Source of the DNA: a virus
Direction: 5' to 3' (one strand)
DNA length: 20,917 nucleotides
Virus record (IMG/VR): IMGVR_UViG_3300042905_001281
Coordinates: 1 to 20,917 of that record
Below the pieces are notes generated by a model. That model had not been told where the DNA came from and searched no databases. It saw only the letters and a program-made list of their open reading frames with translations. This document shows, piece by piece, positions 1 to 6,424 of the stretch. A program made the translations under genes and the position numbers. Position 1 is the stretch's first letter. Every line of letters starts with the position of its first letter.

Positions 1-2
1 CT

Positions 3-515
3 AATGTAATGGATTTTTTGATGGATCAGTCCGTCATGACCTTTTCAGGGTCAGCCGCAAGAGGCTCTGCAATCGGCACAGCTACAGAAGGCATGGTGTC
101 TTATCTGACAGACACAAACAGAATCGAAGTCTTCACTACCTTTTGGGAGCAGGTCTGGCCTGTTTCGACCTTTGGCGGAACAATCAACGGCAATCAGGTT
201 GCCTTTGGCGGAACTACAACCACAACCTCGATGACTGCGACTTCCGCACTGGACAACGGAACAATCTTTGTCAACGGAACTTCAGCCGTCACGATTACAG
301 TCCCCGATGTTCTAAACACTTGGGACACTCTCACGATCTGGAGAAATGCTGGAGGCACAGTTACCATAGCCCCGGGCACCGGAGTGACCGACTGGGCAGG
401 TGCAGGAACAGCGGGAACAGCCGTCACCTTCAAGATCGACCAGACCTACAATGCCGCAACTGTTCAAAAGGTTGCAGCTAACACCTACCGAGTAGTTGGA
501 AAGATAACTGCATAA
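3..515 (+). CDS. Tail/fibre structural protein, 5'-truncated
   Basis: The reading frame is open to the left edge of the window, so the visible 170 residues are probably the C-terminal part of a longer protein. An ATG at 9 exists but has no room for a ribosome binding site. The early stretch FLMDQSVMTF, followed by an alanine/glycine-rich segment ending in EGMVSYL, is a motif I know from phage tail and fibre proteins, where it follows a short N-terminal anchor. The remainder is rich in Thr, Gly and Val, contains no cysteine, and looks like a beta-structured virion protein. Its stop codon overlaps the start of the glycine-rich gene (TAATG), so the two are probably translated together as part of the tail or receptor-binding module. 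The exact virion position cannot be told from the sequence. Confidence 0.6.
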   Translation, partial: NVMDFLMDQSVMTFSGSAARGSAIGTATEGMVSYLTDTNRIEVFTTFWEQVWPVSTFGGTINGNQVAFGGTTTTTSMTATSALDNGTIFVNGTSAVTITVPDVLNTWDTLTIWRNAGGTVTIAPGTGVTDWAGAGTAGTAVTFKIDQTYNAATVQKVAANTYRVVGKITA

Positions 516-2179
516 TGCCTATTCCTTTAGGAGTTCTTGCTGTTGCGGGAGCAGGGCCTCTCGTACCACTATTAACTGACTTTCTCGTCATCGCAGGTGG
601 CGGTGGCGGTGGTAATGGTGTTAGTGGAGTTTCTCAAGGTGGAGGTGGAGGTGCTGGTGGATACCGCACATCTGTTGGAACTTCTGGCGGTGGAGCTTCT
701 GCTGAATCTGCTTTCACTTTTGCACTAGGCACAAATTACACAGTCACAGTCGGTGCTGGCGGTGGTTCAAATACTCAAGGTTCTAATTCAGTTTTCAATG
801 CTATAACTTCAACTGGTGGTGGTAGGGGTAAAGGAACAAGCAACGCCGCTGATGGTGGTTCTGGTGGTGGTGGAGACAATGAATCAACCGCAGGTGGAAC
901 AGGCACAGCTAATCAAGGATTCAATGGTGGTGCTTACAATGATGTTGGCGGTATTAACCGAGGCGGTGGCGGTGGTGGAGCTGGCCAAGCTGGAAACTCT
1001 CTTGAGGCTGGTAGCGGTGGTAATGGTGTTGCTTCTACCATAACTGGCTCATCTGTCACTCGAGGCGGTGGCGGTGGTGGAGCAAGGGGTGGAGTAGCTG
1101 GTTCTGGCGGTGGTGGTGCTGGAGCTCCGAGTGTTTTTGATACTGGAACAGCGGGAACCGCTAATACTGGAGGAGGTGGTGGAGGTAGCGGCTCTGTTAC
1201 AGATAACCCTGGTGCTAATGGTGGTTCTGGTCTTGTTGTTCTTCGTTACCCTGACACCTACGGCCTGAGTGTTGGTGCGGGTCTAACATCTTCAACGACA
1301 ACTTCTGGCGGAAATAAAATCACAAGTTTCACCGCAGGTTCTGACACAGTTTCTTTTTATCAGCCAATTGCATTCACAGCAGATACTTTGATTGTCGCTG
1401 GCGGTGCTGGTGGTGGATTTGACTTTGGTGGCGGTGGTGGTGCAGGTGGTTATCGCACACAAAGCGGAGCGAGCTTTGAAACAGGCGTAAATTACACAGT
1501 CACAGTCGGTGGTGGTGGGGCTGGCGGAGTATCTGGCAACACAACAGGAGCATCAGGTTCAAATTCAGTTTTCGGAACTATCACTAGCAATGGTGGTGGT
1601 GGTGGTCGGATTTACTCTAATGCTGGTATAGCTGGTGGTTCTGGTGGTGGAGGTGGTGGTAACTCTGGTGCTGGAGGTGCTGGTAATACCCCAAGCACAA
1701 GTCCTTCACAGGGTAACAATGGTGGAACTGGTGGTGCTTCAAATGGTGGAGCTGGTGGTGGCGGTGGCTCTGGCGGCGTTGGTGGTAATGGTGCTGCTAC
1801 GACTAGCGGAGCTGGCGGTAATGGTGGAGCTGGAACTTCAAATTCAATAACTGGCTCTGCAGTTGTTTACGCTGGTGGTGGAGGTGGTGGTGCAAGTAAC
1901 GCTGCTGGTGGAACTGGTGCTGGTGGTGGCGGAAATGGTGGCCGTAACTTAGTCGCATCTGCTACCAACGGAACTGCCAACACAGGCGGTGGCGGTGGTG
2001 GTGGAGCATCTGATTCTTTTGGAACTTCTGGGAATGGTGGTTCTGGTGTTGTTATTATCAAATACCCAAACACTCGCACAATTACAGTAGGAGCGGGTTT
2101 GACCTCTTCTACCTCAACAAGTGGCGGATTCAACATCACAACATTTACCGCTGGCACAGGTTCGGTTTCTTTTAGTTAG
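515..2179 (+). CDS. Glycine-rich tail fibre protein with two tandem modules
   Basis: This 554-residue protein is dominated by glycine runs mixed with Ser, Asn, Ala and Thr. It is built from two related modules of about 260 residues. Each opens with a hydrophobic strand (FLVIAGG near residue 23, TLIVAGG near 290), continues with GGGGGAGGYRT, an NYTVTVG strand and GSNSVF, and ends with a VGAGLTSST...SGG segment and FTAG. Glycine-rich modules of this type occur in phage and bacterial adhesive or fibre proteins, where packed polyglycine helices can form receptor-binding tips. There is no enzyme motif. It follows a tail protein with a 1-base overlap and precedes a tail-associated gene, so a distal fibre or adhesin is the best guess. 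Codon-level GGT/GGC runs make it prone to recombination between modules. Confidence 0.75.
   Translation: MPIPLGVLAVAGAGPLVPLLTDFLVIAGGGGGGNGVSGVSQGGGGGAGGYRTSVGTSGGGASAESAFTFALGTNYTVTVGAGGGSNTQGSNSVFNAITSTGGGRGKGTSNAADGGSGGGGDNESTAGGTGTANQGFNGGAYNDVGGINRGGGGGGAGQAGNSLEAGSGGNGVASTITGSSVTRGGGGGGARGGVAGSGGGGAGAPSVFDTGTAGTANTGGGGGGSGSVTDNPGANGGSGLVVLRYPDTYGLSVGAGLTSSTTTSGGNKITSFTAGSDTVSFYQPIAFTADTLIVAGGAGGGFDFGGGGGAGGYRTQSGASFETGVNYTVTVGGGGAGGVSGNTTGASGSNSVFGTITSNGGGGGRIYSNAGIAGGSGGGGGGNSGAGGAGNTPSTSPSQGNNGGTGGASNGGAGGGGGSGGVGGNGAATTSGAGGNGGAGTSNSITGSAVVYAGGGGGGASNAAGGTGAGGGGNGGRNLVASATNGTANTGGGGGGGASDSFGTSGNGGSGVVIIKYPNTRTITVGAGLTSSTSTSGGFNITTFTAGTGSVSFS
578..2176 (+). repeat. Tandem duplication inside the glycine-rich fibre gene
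   Basis: Two diverged copies, about 578-1363 and 1379-2176, encode matching segments in the same order. Identical short DNA words recur at equivalent positions, for example ACACAGTCACAGTCGGTG near 738 and 1495. Within each copy, imperfect GGTGGT/GGCGGT runs form simple repeats. The copies are too diverged to be a recent duplication. Confidence 0.65.
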
Positions 2180-2188
2180 GATATACAC

Positions 2189-2563
2189 ATGGCACATTAC
2201 GCATTCTTAGATGAAAACAACATCGTGACCGAGGTTATTACTGGTCGGGATGAGTGGGAAGTCGTTGACCAAATCAAAGACTGGGAGCGTTACTACGGGG
2301 CAATCCGAGGCCAAGAGTGCAAGCGAACCTCTTACAACGGAAACATCCGAAAGAACTTTGCAGGTGTCGGCTACACCTACGACTGGGACAGAGATGCCTT
2401 TATCCCGCCAAAGCCTTACCCAAGCTGGATTCTGAATGAGGACACCTGCCAATGGGAAGCACCAATCCCTTACCCTAATGACGGCATAATGTATCAGTGG
2501 GATGAAGAAGCTGGTGATTGGGTCGCAATAGTTTTCCAGCAGGAAAACAAGGCACTTAACTAA
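2189..2563 (+). CDS. Conserved tail-associated small protein
   Basis: A 124-residue acidic, tryptophan- and tyrosine-rich protein with no signal peptide or membrane segment. It opens MAHYAFLDENNIVTEVI and contains KNFAGVGYTYDWDRDAFIPP, then PSWILNEDTCQWEAP and PYP. I recognise this arrangement from small proteins encoded beside tail genes of many aquatic phages, including T4-like cyanophages. Their biochemical role is not established. The order of a beta strand, the RKNFAG-GYTYD block and the W-L-x3-T-C-x-W block suggests a compact domain that may cap or attach to fibres. It lies 9 bases after the glycine-rich gene and 14 bases before the lysis genes, consistent with the last tail gene. Assignment to the family is fairly sure; function is unknown. 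Confidence 0.6.
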   Translation: MAHYAFLDENNIVTEVITGRDEWEVVDQIKDWERYYGAIRGQECKRTSYNGNIRKNFAGVGYTYDWDRDAFIPPKPYPSWILNEDTCQWEAPIPYPNDGIMYQWDEEAGDWVAIVFQQENKALN

Positions 2564-2577
2564 ATCGCAGGGTAAAA

Positions 2578-2820
2578 ATGGCTGAGGAAACAAACGGCGT
2601 TCGCATAACGCAACGAGACATCTACGAAAAGCTCATCGAGGTTCAATCGGTGCAGATTGAGCTTGTTGCCGATATCAAAAACCTCAAAGACTTACCTGCC
2701 CGCATGAATCGAGTAGAGCAGAAACTCGCTCGCATGGAGTGGATTGAGAAGCTGGTCTTTACCGCTTTAGGTTCGGGCATCACAGGCTTCATCGCAGCAA
2801 TCTGGGCTTTGATCCGATGA
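2578..2820 (+). CDS. Coiled-coil membrane protein of the lysis cassette
   Basis: This 80-residue protein has a charged helical N-terminal part (about residues 10-55) with heptad-like hydrophobic spacing, suggesting a coiled coil. One hydrophobic segment near residues 58-78 (VFTALGSGITGFIAAIWALI) should cross the membrane, leaving a single Arg at the end. The layout resembles XhlA-type and related holin-associated proteins of Gram-positive phages, though I see no diagnostic motif. Its stop overlaps the endolysin start by four bases (ATGA), so the two are translationally coupled. It probably helps holin assembly or endolysin release. It could also be a virion-linked membrane protein, because it follows the tail genes. 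Confidence 0.55.
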   Translation: MAEETNGVRITQRDIYEKLIEVQSVQIELVADIKNLKDLPARMNRVEQKLARMEWIEKLVFTALGSGITGFIAAIWALIR

Positions 2821-3239
2821 GACATCCCTTCTCAAAGAAACTCATAACCTCACGCTTTGGAACTACGGCGAGGAGACTCACCGCACACAGGGGGCTTGAC
2901 TACGCACCCAAAGAAGGCAAGGCGATTCCTGCGGTGGCAGCGGGAACAGTTCAAGCGGTGAAGTGGTCTTCAATACTTGGTCATGTCCTAGTGCAGTCAG
3001 CATGGGATGAGATAAACGGCAGAACTGTTTTCATCGGCTACTGCCACCTTCAGGAAAAGCCAACGCTAAAAGTTGGTGACAGGGTAAAAGAAGGTCAGAC
3101 AATCGGCAAGGTTGGGAATACTGGTTCTGCATCTAGGGGCTCACACTTACACCTGACCATTGGGCCTAAAGTCACATCAGTCACCTTTGGTTTAGTTTTT
3201 GACCCTGAAACCTTCATTGACGAGCGACTAAGTGCCTAG
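2817..3239 (+). CDS. M23-family peptidoglycan endopeptidase (endolysin)
   Basis: A 140-residue zinc metallopeptidase of the lysostaphin/LytM type, which cuts peptide cross-bridges of peptidoglycan. The expected ligands and catalytic residues are all visible: H24 and D28 in HRGLD, H77 in the GYCHL motif, and H110/H112 in SHLHL. The glycine-rich turn GNTGSASRGSH just before the last motif is typical. The protein is essentially the catalytic domain alone, with no signal peptide and no recognisable cell-wall binding domain, so export must depend on the holins encoded next to it. Its position after the tail genes and among membrane proteins makes endolysin more likely than a tail-tip wall-degrading enzyme. 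The GTG start of the following gene lies within its last codons. Confidence 0.88.
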   Translation: MRHPFSKKLITSRFGTTARRLTAHRGLDYAPKEGKAIPAVAAGTVQAVKWSSILGHVLVQSAWDEINGRTVFIGYCHLQEKPTLKVGDRVKEGQTIGKVGNTGSASRGSHLHLTIGPKVTSVTFGLVFDPETFIDERLSA

Positions 3240-3453
3240 CTGGAAACACCGCAGAAGACTTATCTATTTATCCTTTGCCCTGTCTGCATTCATGATCCTG
3301 TTTGGGGCGATTACTTATGAGGCAGATTCCTCAGTTAGCCGAGAACTAATCATCGGCGGAGTGGCTTTGATTTCTATCATCCTGACCGCTTATACTGCTT
3401 TTGCTACTTACGAAGATGTAAAAACTAGAAAGGGCAACCATGAAGATCTTTAG
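3232..3453 (+). CDS. Two-helix membrane protein, holin-like
   Basis: A 73-residue protein read from a GTG that overlaps the end of the endolysin gene by 8 bases. The N-terminus is basic (KHRRR). Two hydrophobic stretches, about residues 10-30 and 39-58, should span the membrane, separated by a short polar acidic loop (YEADSSVSRE). The C-terminus is charged. Size, topology and position beside an M23 endolysin and an r1t-like holin fit a second holin, antiholin or lysis-timing protein. There is no sequence motif that decides between these. The next gene starts inside its last codons. Confidence 0.55.
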   Translation: MPSWKHRRRLIYLSFALSAFMILFGAITYEADSSVSRELIIGGVALISIILTAYTAFATYEDVKTRKGNHEDL

Positions 3454-3634
3454 TCTGGACTTCCTAAACTACGCTGGCGAGAGAGCTATCAAGACTGTCG
3501 CTCAGGCAGCAATCGCATTCCTTGGATCAGGCTCAATTGGCCTATTCGCCATTGACTGGGCTGGGCTTGCTTCGGTATCTCTGGGTGCAGGGTTTTTGAG
3601 CCTGCTGACCTCTGTCGCATTCAAAAAGGATTAA
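3440..3634 (+). CDS. r1t-like holin
   Basis: A 64-residue membrane protein with two predicted helices, about residues 17-37 and 43-60, and a short charged C-terminus (FKKD). The N-terminal segment LNYAGERAIKTVAQ, followed by a hydrophobic helix, a short turn with DWAGLASVSL and a second helix ending LLTSVA, matches the pattern of r1t-type holins common in actinophages and lactococcal phages. Such holins form lesions in the cytoplasmic membrane that let the endolysin reach the wall. The ATG lies 14 bases inside the preceding membrane-protein gene. It is the last gene of the lysis unit and is followed directly by a terminator. Confidence 0.8.
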   Translation: MKIFSLDFLNYAGERAIKTVAQAAIAFLGSGSIGLFAIDWAGLASVSLGAGFLSLLTSVAFKKD

Positions 3635-3636
3635 AA

Positions 3637-3669
3637 GAAAAAACCCCCGACTTTCATCAGGGGATTTTC
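3637..3669. terminator. Bidirectional rho-independent terminator
   Basis: A hairpin pairs AAAACCCCCGA-like sequence (left arm, about 3638-3650) with TCAGGGGATTTT (right arm, 3657-3668) around a six-base loop, with two mismatches. Read on the plus strand it ends in TTTTCT. Read on the minus strand it ends in TTTTTTCTTTT. It lies between the convergent ends of the lysis genes and the minus-strand whiB gene and should stop both transcripts. Confidence 0.75.
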
Positions 3670-3706
3670 TAAGGTAAAAACCTTTAGCCGTTGCGGTCCA
3701 CTCAAG

Positions 3707-3738
3707 ACTAATCGGGTCAAGCAACACGCATGATTAGT
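3707..3738. repeat. 7-bp inverted repeat in the lysis-whiB gap
   Basis: ACTAATC at 3707-3713 and GATTAGT at 3732-3738 are exact reverse complements separated by 18 bases. A second small hairpin (AAGGT/ACCTT) lies just upstream near 3671-3684. The repeats sit downstream of the whiB stop and downstream of the lysis terminator, so they could be an RNA structure in a 3' end or a protein site. No function is shown. Confidence 0.3.
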
Positions 3739-3773
3739 GCTTTTAGCATAGGGACTTTCTGAATACCTGTCAA

Positions 3774-4025
3774 CTACCTTTCAGAGGGCAAAGTTGCAGC
3801 CCAAATCCCATACTTCTGACCTGATTCCACCGCATACCTAAAGCACTCAGCCTTGACTGGGCAGGTGTCACAGAGCCTCTTGGCGATCACGATAGACAGC
3901 CTTCGGCGTGTCTCATCTCGAATATCCTCGGGATAGAAAAGCTCAGGGAAATCCTCACAGGGCACGCCATTAGCCGCATGAATAGCCTTCAGAAGGCGAT
4001 AGTGCTTCTGGTCAAAATGTGCCAT
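3774..4025 (-). CDS. whiB: WhiB-family iron-sulphur transcription regulator
   Basis: An 83-residue WhiB-like protein, the only gene on the minus strand. The four cysteines that bind a [4Fe-4S] cluster are present: C23, then C52-x2-C55-x5-C61. They are followed by the tryptophan turn GIWAA (73-77; usually G[VI]WGG), which contacts the sigma factor in known members. The positively charged tail after the turn is short, ending LPSER, so DNA contact by an AT-hook-like tail is doubtful. WhiB proteins occur only in Actinobacteria and their phages, and some phage members repress host whiB genes or block superinfection. Here it lies divergent from the recombination and replication genes and convergent with the lysis genes, a good position for a switch protein. 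The spacing C23 to C52 is wider than usual but within a plausible insertion. Confidence 0.9.
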   Translation of the reverse strand: MAHFDQKHYRLLKAIHAANGVPCEDFPELFYPEDIRDETRRRLSIVIAKRLCDTCPVKAECFRYAVESGQKYGIWAATLPSER

Positions 4026-4031
4026 TGTAGA

Positions 4032-4037
4032 AGCCTA
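4032..4037 (-). promoter_or_regulatory. Possible -10 element of a leaderless whiB promoter
   Basis: On the minus strand, TAGGCT (a TANNNT actinobacterial -10 pattern) ends six bases before the whiB ATG. Transcription would then begin at or next to the start codon, as in leaderless actinobacterial genes. No clear -35 is visible. The plus-strand exonuclease gene shares this 49-base gap. Confidence 0.35.
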
Positions 4038-4074
4038 CGGAATAAATGTCGGAGGCAGGGGAGAAAATACAGAC

Positions 4075-4965
4075 ATGTTCAAAATACATGCACCTGAGAA
4101 ATTCAATGAAGCGACACTACTCGGAGTCTTTGAGGCTGGCACGCCTGAATGGCACGAAGCCCGCAAGGGATCTATCGGGGGATCTGAGATCTCCACAATT
4201 ATGGGACTAAATCCTTTCGAGTCACCTATGGCTCTATTTCTGAAGAAGACAGGAAAGATACCCTCGCAGATCGAAGAGAACTGGGCCATCAGATTTGGCA
4301 AAGCCTTCGAGTTGCCTATCCTGCAGCTCTGGGCCGAAGAGCACCCAGAATACGATGTTTATCTCACAGGCACTTATCAAGATGCCCTGCTGCCCTTCCG
4401 ACACGCCAATCCTGATGCCTTAGCTCAGCACAAAGAGACAGGCGAATGGATCGTCATCGAGGTCAAGACAGGCAGACAGACATGGGAGGAATTGCCTGCT
4501 GGCTACTACGCTCAGGTGCAGCATTACCTAGACATTCTCGGACTACAAAGGGCTGCTCTAGTAGCAGTAGCGGGAATGACATGGCATGACTACTGGATCG
4601 AGCGTGATGACTTTGAGATTGACATTGCTCGACAGAGAGCCATCGATTTTCAGGCCTGCCTATTCTCAGACCAGAGACCCGAATGGGATGGATCTGAATC
4701 CACCTATGAGGCCATTCGATTTATGCACCCACTCATTGATGAGACTGAGGTCGAGATAGATTCCTTGCATTATCTAGTCAATGCTCAGGCAAAATACGAT
4801 CAGGCCGCAGAAGAACTTAGGCTCATAAAGTCACAGGTGATGGACATTATGGGTAAAGCAAAGTATGCCTATATGGAAGTCGATGGAGAGAAAATCCGCA
4901 TCGCATCCAGACAGGCTAAAGGAAATGGACTGCCCTATTTGGTAGTCAAGAAAGGAAAGAAATAA
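4075..4965 (+). CDS. YqaJ-type viral recombination exonuclease
   Basis: A 296-residue nuclease of the lambda Exo/YqaJ branch of the PD-(D/E)XK fold. Such enzymes digest one strand of a DNA end to expose single strands for annealing. Key motifs are in order: R30 and GGSEIS-TIMG (35-44), GKAFE with E79, HANPDALA with D114, the core EVKTG with E129 and K131, and Q147-VQHY. These match the conserved acid, lysine and QxxHY-type positions of the family. The C-terminal third (about 200-296) is helical and charged and may mediate oligomerisation. It is the first plus-strand gene after the whiB gap, with GGGGAG 11 bases before the ATG. Its stop overlaps the start of the annealing-protein candidate, the usual exonuclease-annealase pairing. 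Confidence 0.88.
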   Translation: MFKIHAPEKFNEATLLGVFEAGTPEWHEARKGSIGGSEISTIMGLNPFESPMALFLKKTGKIPSQIEENWAIRFGKAFELPILQLWAEEHPEYDVYLTGTYQDALLPFRHANPDALAQHKETGEWIVIEVKTGRQTWEELPAGYYAQVQHYLDILGLQRAALVAVAGMTWHDYWIERDDFEIDIARQRAIDFQACLFSDQRPEWDGSESTYEAIRFMHPLIDETEVEIDSLHYLVNAQAKYDQAAEELRLIKSQVMDIMGKAKYAYMEVDGEKIRIASRQAKGNGLPYLVVKKGKK

Positions 4966-5489
4966 TGGCCCGCTTTGATCTCTCACAGTATGCGACTGTC
5001 GAAGAAAGACTGAAAGCATTTTGGTCAGCACCTGAATCACAGGATGCTCGAATCGTGACCATCAATCACACTAAGGATTCGAGTCTGTGGATCATCGAGA
5101 CTCGCTTGTATCTCACCGCTGGAGATCAGGCCAATGAGCTTCCAAAGACCACAGGCTGGGCAAGTGAGGCAAACTCAGACCCATTTGCTCTGGAGCGATG
5201 TGAGACCAGCAGCATTGGCCGGTGCCTCGCAAATTACATTTACTCAGGCAACAAGAGGCCAAGTCGAGAAGAGATGGAAAAGGTCGCAAGGATGGATTGG
5301 CTTGAGAGAGCTGGTAGTCTTGGCACAATCGAAGAACTGCGAGACCTTTATGCACAAGCTAAAGCCAACAACGCTTCTCAGGAAATCCTAGAAGGGTTGA
5401 AACTTTATGCTCAGCGATTTGAAGAGAGCCAAGCTCCAAGAGCTGGAGGAGGCGTATCTGGTGGCAAGGTTTCGAGGACAGGAAAGTGA
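4965..5489 (+). CDS. Putative single-strand annealing protein (ERF/Sak-like)
   Basis: A 174-residue soluble protein whose start overlaps the exonuclease stop by one base. The segment ALERCETSSIGRCLANYIY (about 76-94) resembles the E-T-S-A-I-G-R-A-L-A-N block seen in ERF-type annealing proteins and in a group of actinophage proteins next to YqaJ exonucleases. It is followed by KRPSREEMEKV. The second half is a charged helical segment and a glycine-rich tail with basic end (GGKVSRTGK). Together the pair would promote strand annealing during phage recombination. The protein is shorter than most ERF proteins, so it may be a distinct single-strand binding factor. The neighbour evidence is stronger than the sequence evidence. 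Confidence 0.6.
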   Translation: MARFDLSQYATVEERLKAFWSAPESQDARIVTINHTKDSSLWIIETRLYLTAGDQANELPKTTGWASEANSDPFALERCETSSIGRCLANYIYSGNKRPSREEMEKVARMDWLERAGSLGTIEELRDLYAQAKANNASQEILEGLKLYAQRFEESQAPRAGGGVSGGKVSRTGK

Positions 5490-5539
5490 AGCTCAGTTCT
5501 GGAACAGGGAACTCATCGAGCTTCTGTTAGGGGTATTGA

Positions 5540-5863
5540 GTGATACAGGAAATCCAGAGGCAACTAGCGGAACTGATAGCTGAGAACTCTAAGGGTTCGA
5601 CTGCTCTATTCGATGCTGAGAGAGCTTTGGCTGAGGCTGAATACGATTTGGATCTAGCTGAGCAAAAGGCTTACATAAAATCACAGGGCACAGTCAGGGA
5701 TCGTGAAGCTATGGCTCGACTTGAGTCTGCTGATCTGAGGCTTCAGCGGGATCTACGCAAGGCAGAACTAAACAGAATCAGGCAGAAAATCAGGTCTATA
5801 GAAACTGCCTCTATGGTGCTTGCGACACAGGCCAAACTCATGGGGCAGGAAACCCGCCTGTGA
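5540..5863 (+). CDS. Coiled-coil protein of the recombination cluster
   Basis: A 107-residue protein read from GTG at 5540 with an AGGGG ribosome site about seven bases upstream. Nearly the whole sequence is helical with strong heptad character, rich in Glu, Arg, Leu and Ala, with a short break near GTVRDR (50-55). Similar coiled-coil proteins with AEAEYDLDLAE and AELNRIRQKIRSIE-like stretches are common between annealing proteins and HNH genes in actinophages. No enzymatic motif is visible. It could be a scaffold or regulator of the recombination complex. Its stop overlaps the next GTG start by four bases, so they are coupled. Confidence 0.6.
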   Translation: MIQEIQRQLAELIAENSKGSTALFDAERALAEAEYDLDLAEQKAYIKSQGTVRDREAMARLESADLRLQRDLRKAELNRIRQKIRSIETASMVLATQAKLMGQETRL

Positions 5864-6201
5864 AGCGACTGGAGGCGATTAGGCGGGCTGTCGAGGCTCA
5901 CCCCTACTGCCCACATTGCGGAGCTACAAATGGTCTCCAAACGCATCACAGGGCTAATAGAGGCATGGGTGGCTCGAAGGCTATGGATAGGTTCGACAAT
6001 CTGCTCAGGATTTGCCCTGATTTGAACTACAGCATGGAATCTGATCCCGCTGTGGCTACTGAGGCCAGAGACATGGGCTGGAAGCTGGGCAAATGGGATG
6101 GTTTTGACACGCCGTATTTTGACAGGGTGCAAATGAAATGGTATTCATTGACTGAGTCAGGGGAGAAAAGAGAGAGTGACCCTCCTAATTACTTGATCTA
6201 A
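5860..6201 (+). CDS. Degenerate HNH-like zinc protein
   Basis: A 113-residue protein with C17-x2-C20, then H29-H30 followed by RANRGMGG, then N47 and C52. This is the layout of phage HNH endonucleases whose core reads CxxC...HH-x-x-RGMGG...NL-x-x-LC-x-x-x-x-x-CH. The last CxxxCH part is altered: C52 is followed by PDLNYSMES, so the second cysteine and the final catalytic histidine are missing and an asparagine (N56) sits near the histidine position. It may be an HNN variant or an inactive DNA-binding relic. The rest is a tail ending DPPNYLI. It is coupled to the coiled-coil gene upstream and belongs to the recombination cluster. Confidence 0.6.
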   Translation: MKRLEAIRRAVEAHPYCPHCGATNGLQTHHRANRGMGGSKAMDRFDNLLRICPDLNYSMESDPAVATEARDMGWKLGKWDGFDTPYFDRVQMKWYSLTESGEKRESDPPNYLI

Positions 6202-6213
6202 GAAAGGATAAGA

Positions 6214-6423
6214 ATGGATGTCGAGGAATTAGCTTGCAAGATGAGGTTAAGGGCTATCAAGATCGAAGATGAGATTGGCCCAAATGAAAGACAGCAGCAC
6301 CTAGTAGAGCAAGAAAGACTAGAGGCTCTACAAAAGCTCTATTTCAATGCTGGTCGATGGGCTGGAGGGGCTAGAGATCGCATTGCCAAAGAGGCCTATC
6401 AGAAGATAGCTCTGGGGGCTTAG
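6214..6423 (+). CDS. Small helical protein of unknown function
   Basis: A 69-residue, mostly helical, charged protein with a good ribosome site (AGAAAGGA, six bases before ATG). The C-terminal half YFNAGRWAGGARDRIAKEAY has glycines spaced within a helix and resembles the Y-x-x-G-x-x-x-G pattern in several other small proteins of this window. There is no cysteine pair, membrane segment or known motif beyond that. It lies 1 base before the Mom-like gene and is part of the same transcript. Confidence 0.55.
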   Translation: MDVEELACKMRLRAIKIEDEIGPNERQQHLVEQERLEALQKLYFNAGRWAGGARDRIAKEAYQKIALGA

Positions 6424-6424
6424 C

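Noticed and set aside
143-481. Second-frame 112-codon ORF inside the first tail gene
   Set aside because: Its composition (Cys, Arg, His and Ser rich) is that of an out-of-frame shadow and there is no ribosome site.
1867-2157. Minus-strand proline-rich frame in the glycine-rich gene
   Set aside because: It is the complement of GGT/GGC runs and has no start signals; the plus-strand gene explains the sequence.
2207-2593. Minus-strand 128-codon ORF opposite the tail-associated gene
   Set aside because: It covers a well-supported plus-strand gene and has no start signal or recognisable domain.
3707-3738. Phage attachment site
   Set aside because: There is no integrase, tRNA-like sequence or direct repeat nearby, so only the inverted repeat is reported.
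5985-6002. tRNA T-loop-like GGTTCGACAATC
   Set aside because: No acceptor or anticodon stems surround it and it lies inside the HNH-like gene; other TTCGA words in the window also lack tRNA context.
5743-6132. Minus-strand 129-codon ORF across the coiled-coil and HNH-like genes
   Set aside because: Spans two overlapping plus-strand genes whose motifs and ribosome sites are convincing.
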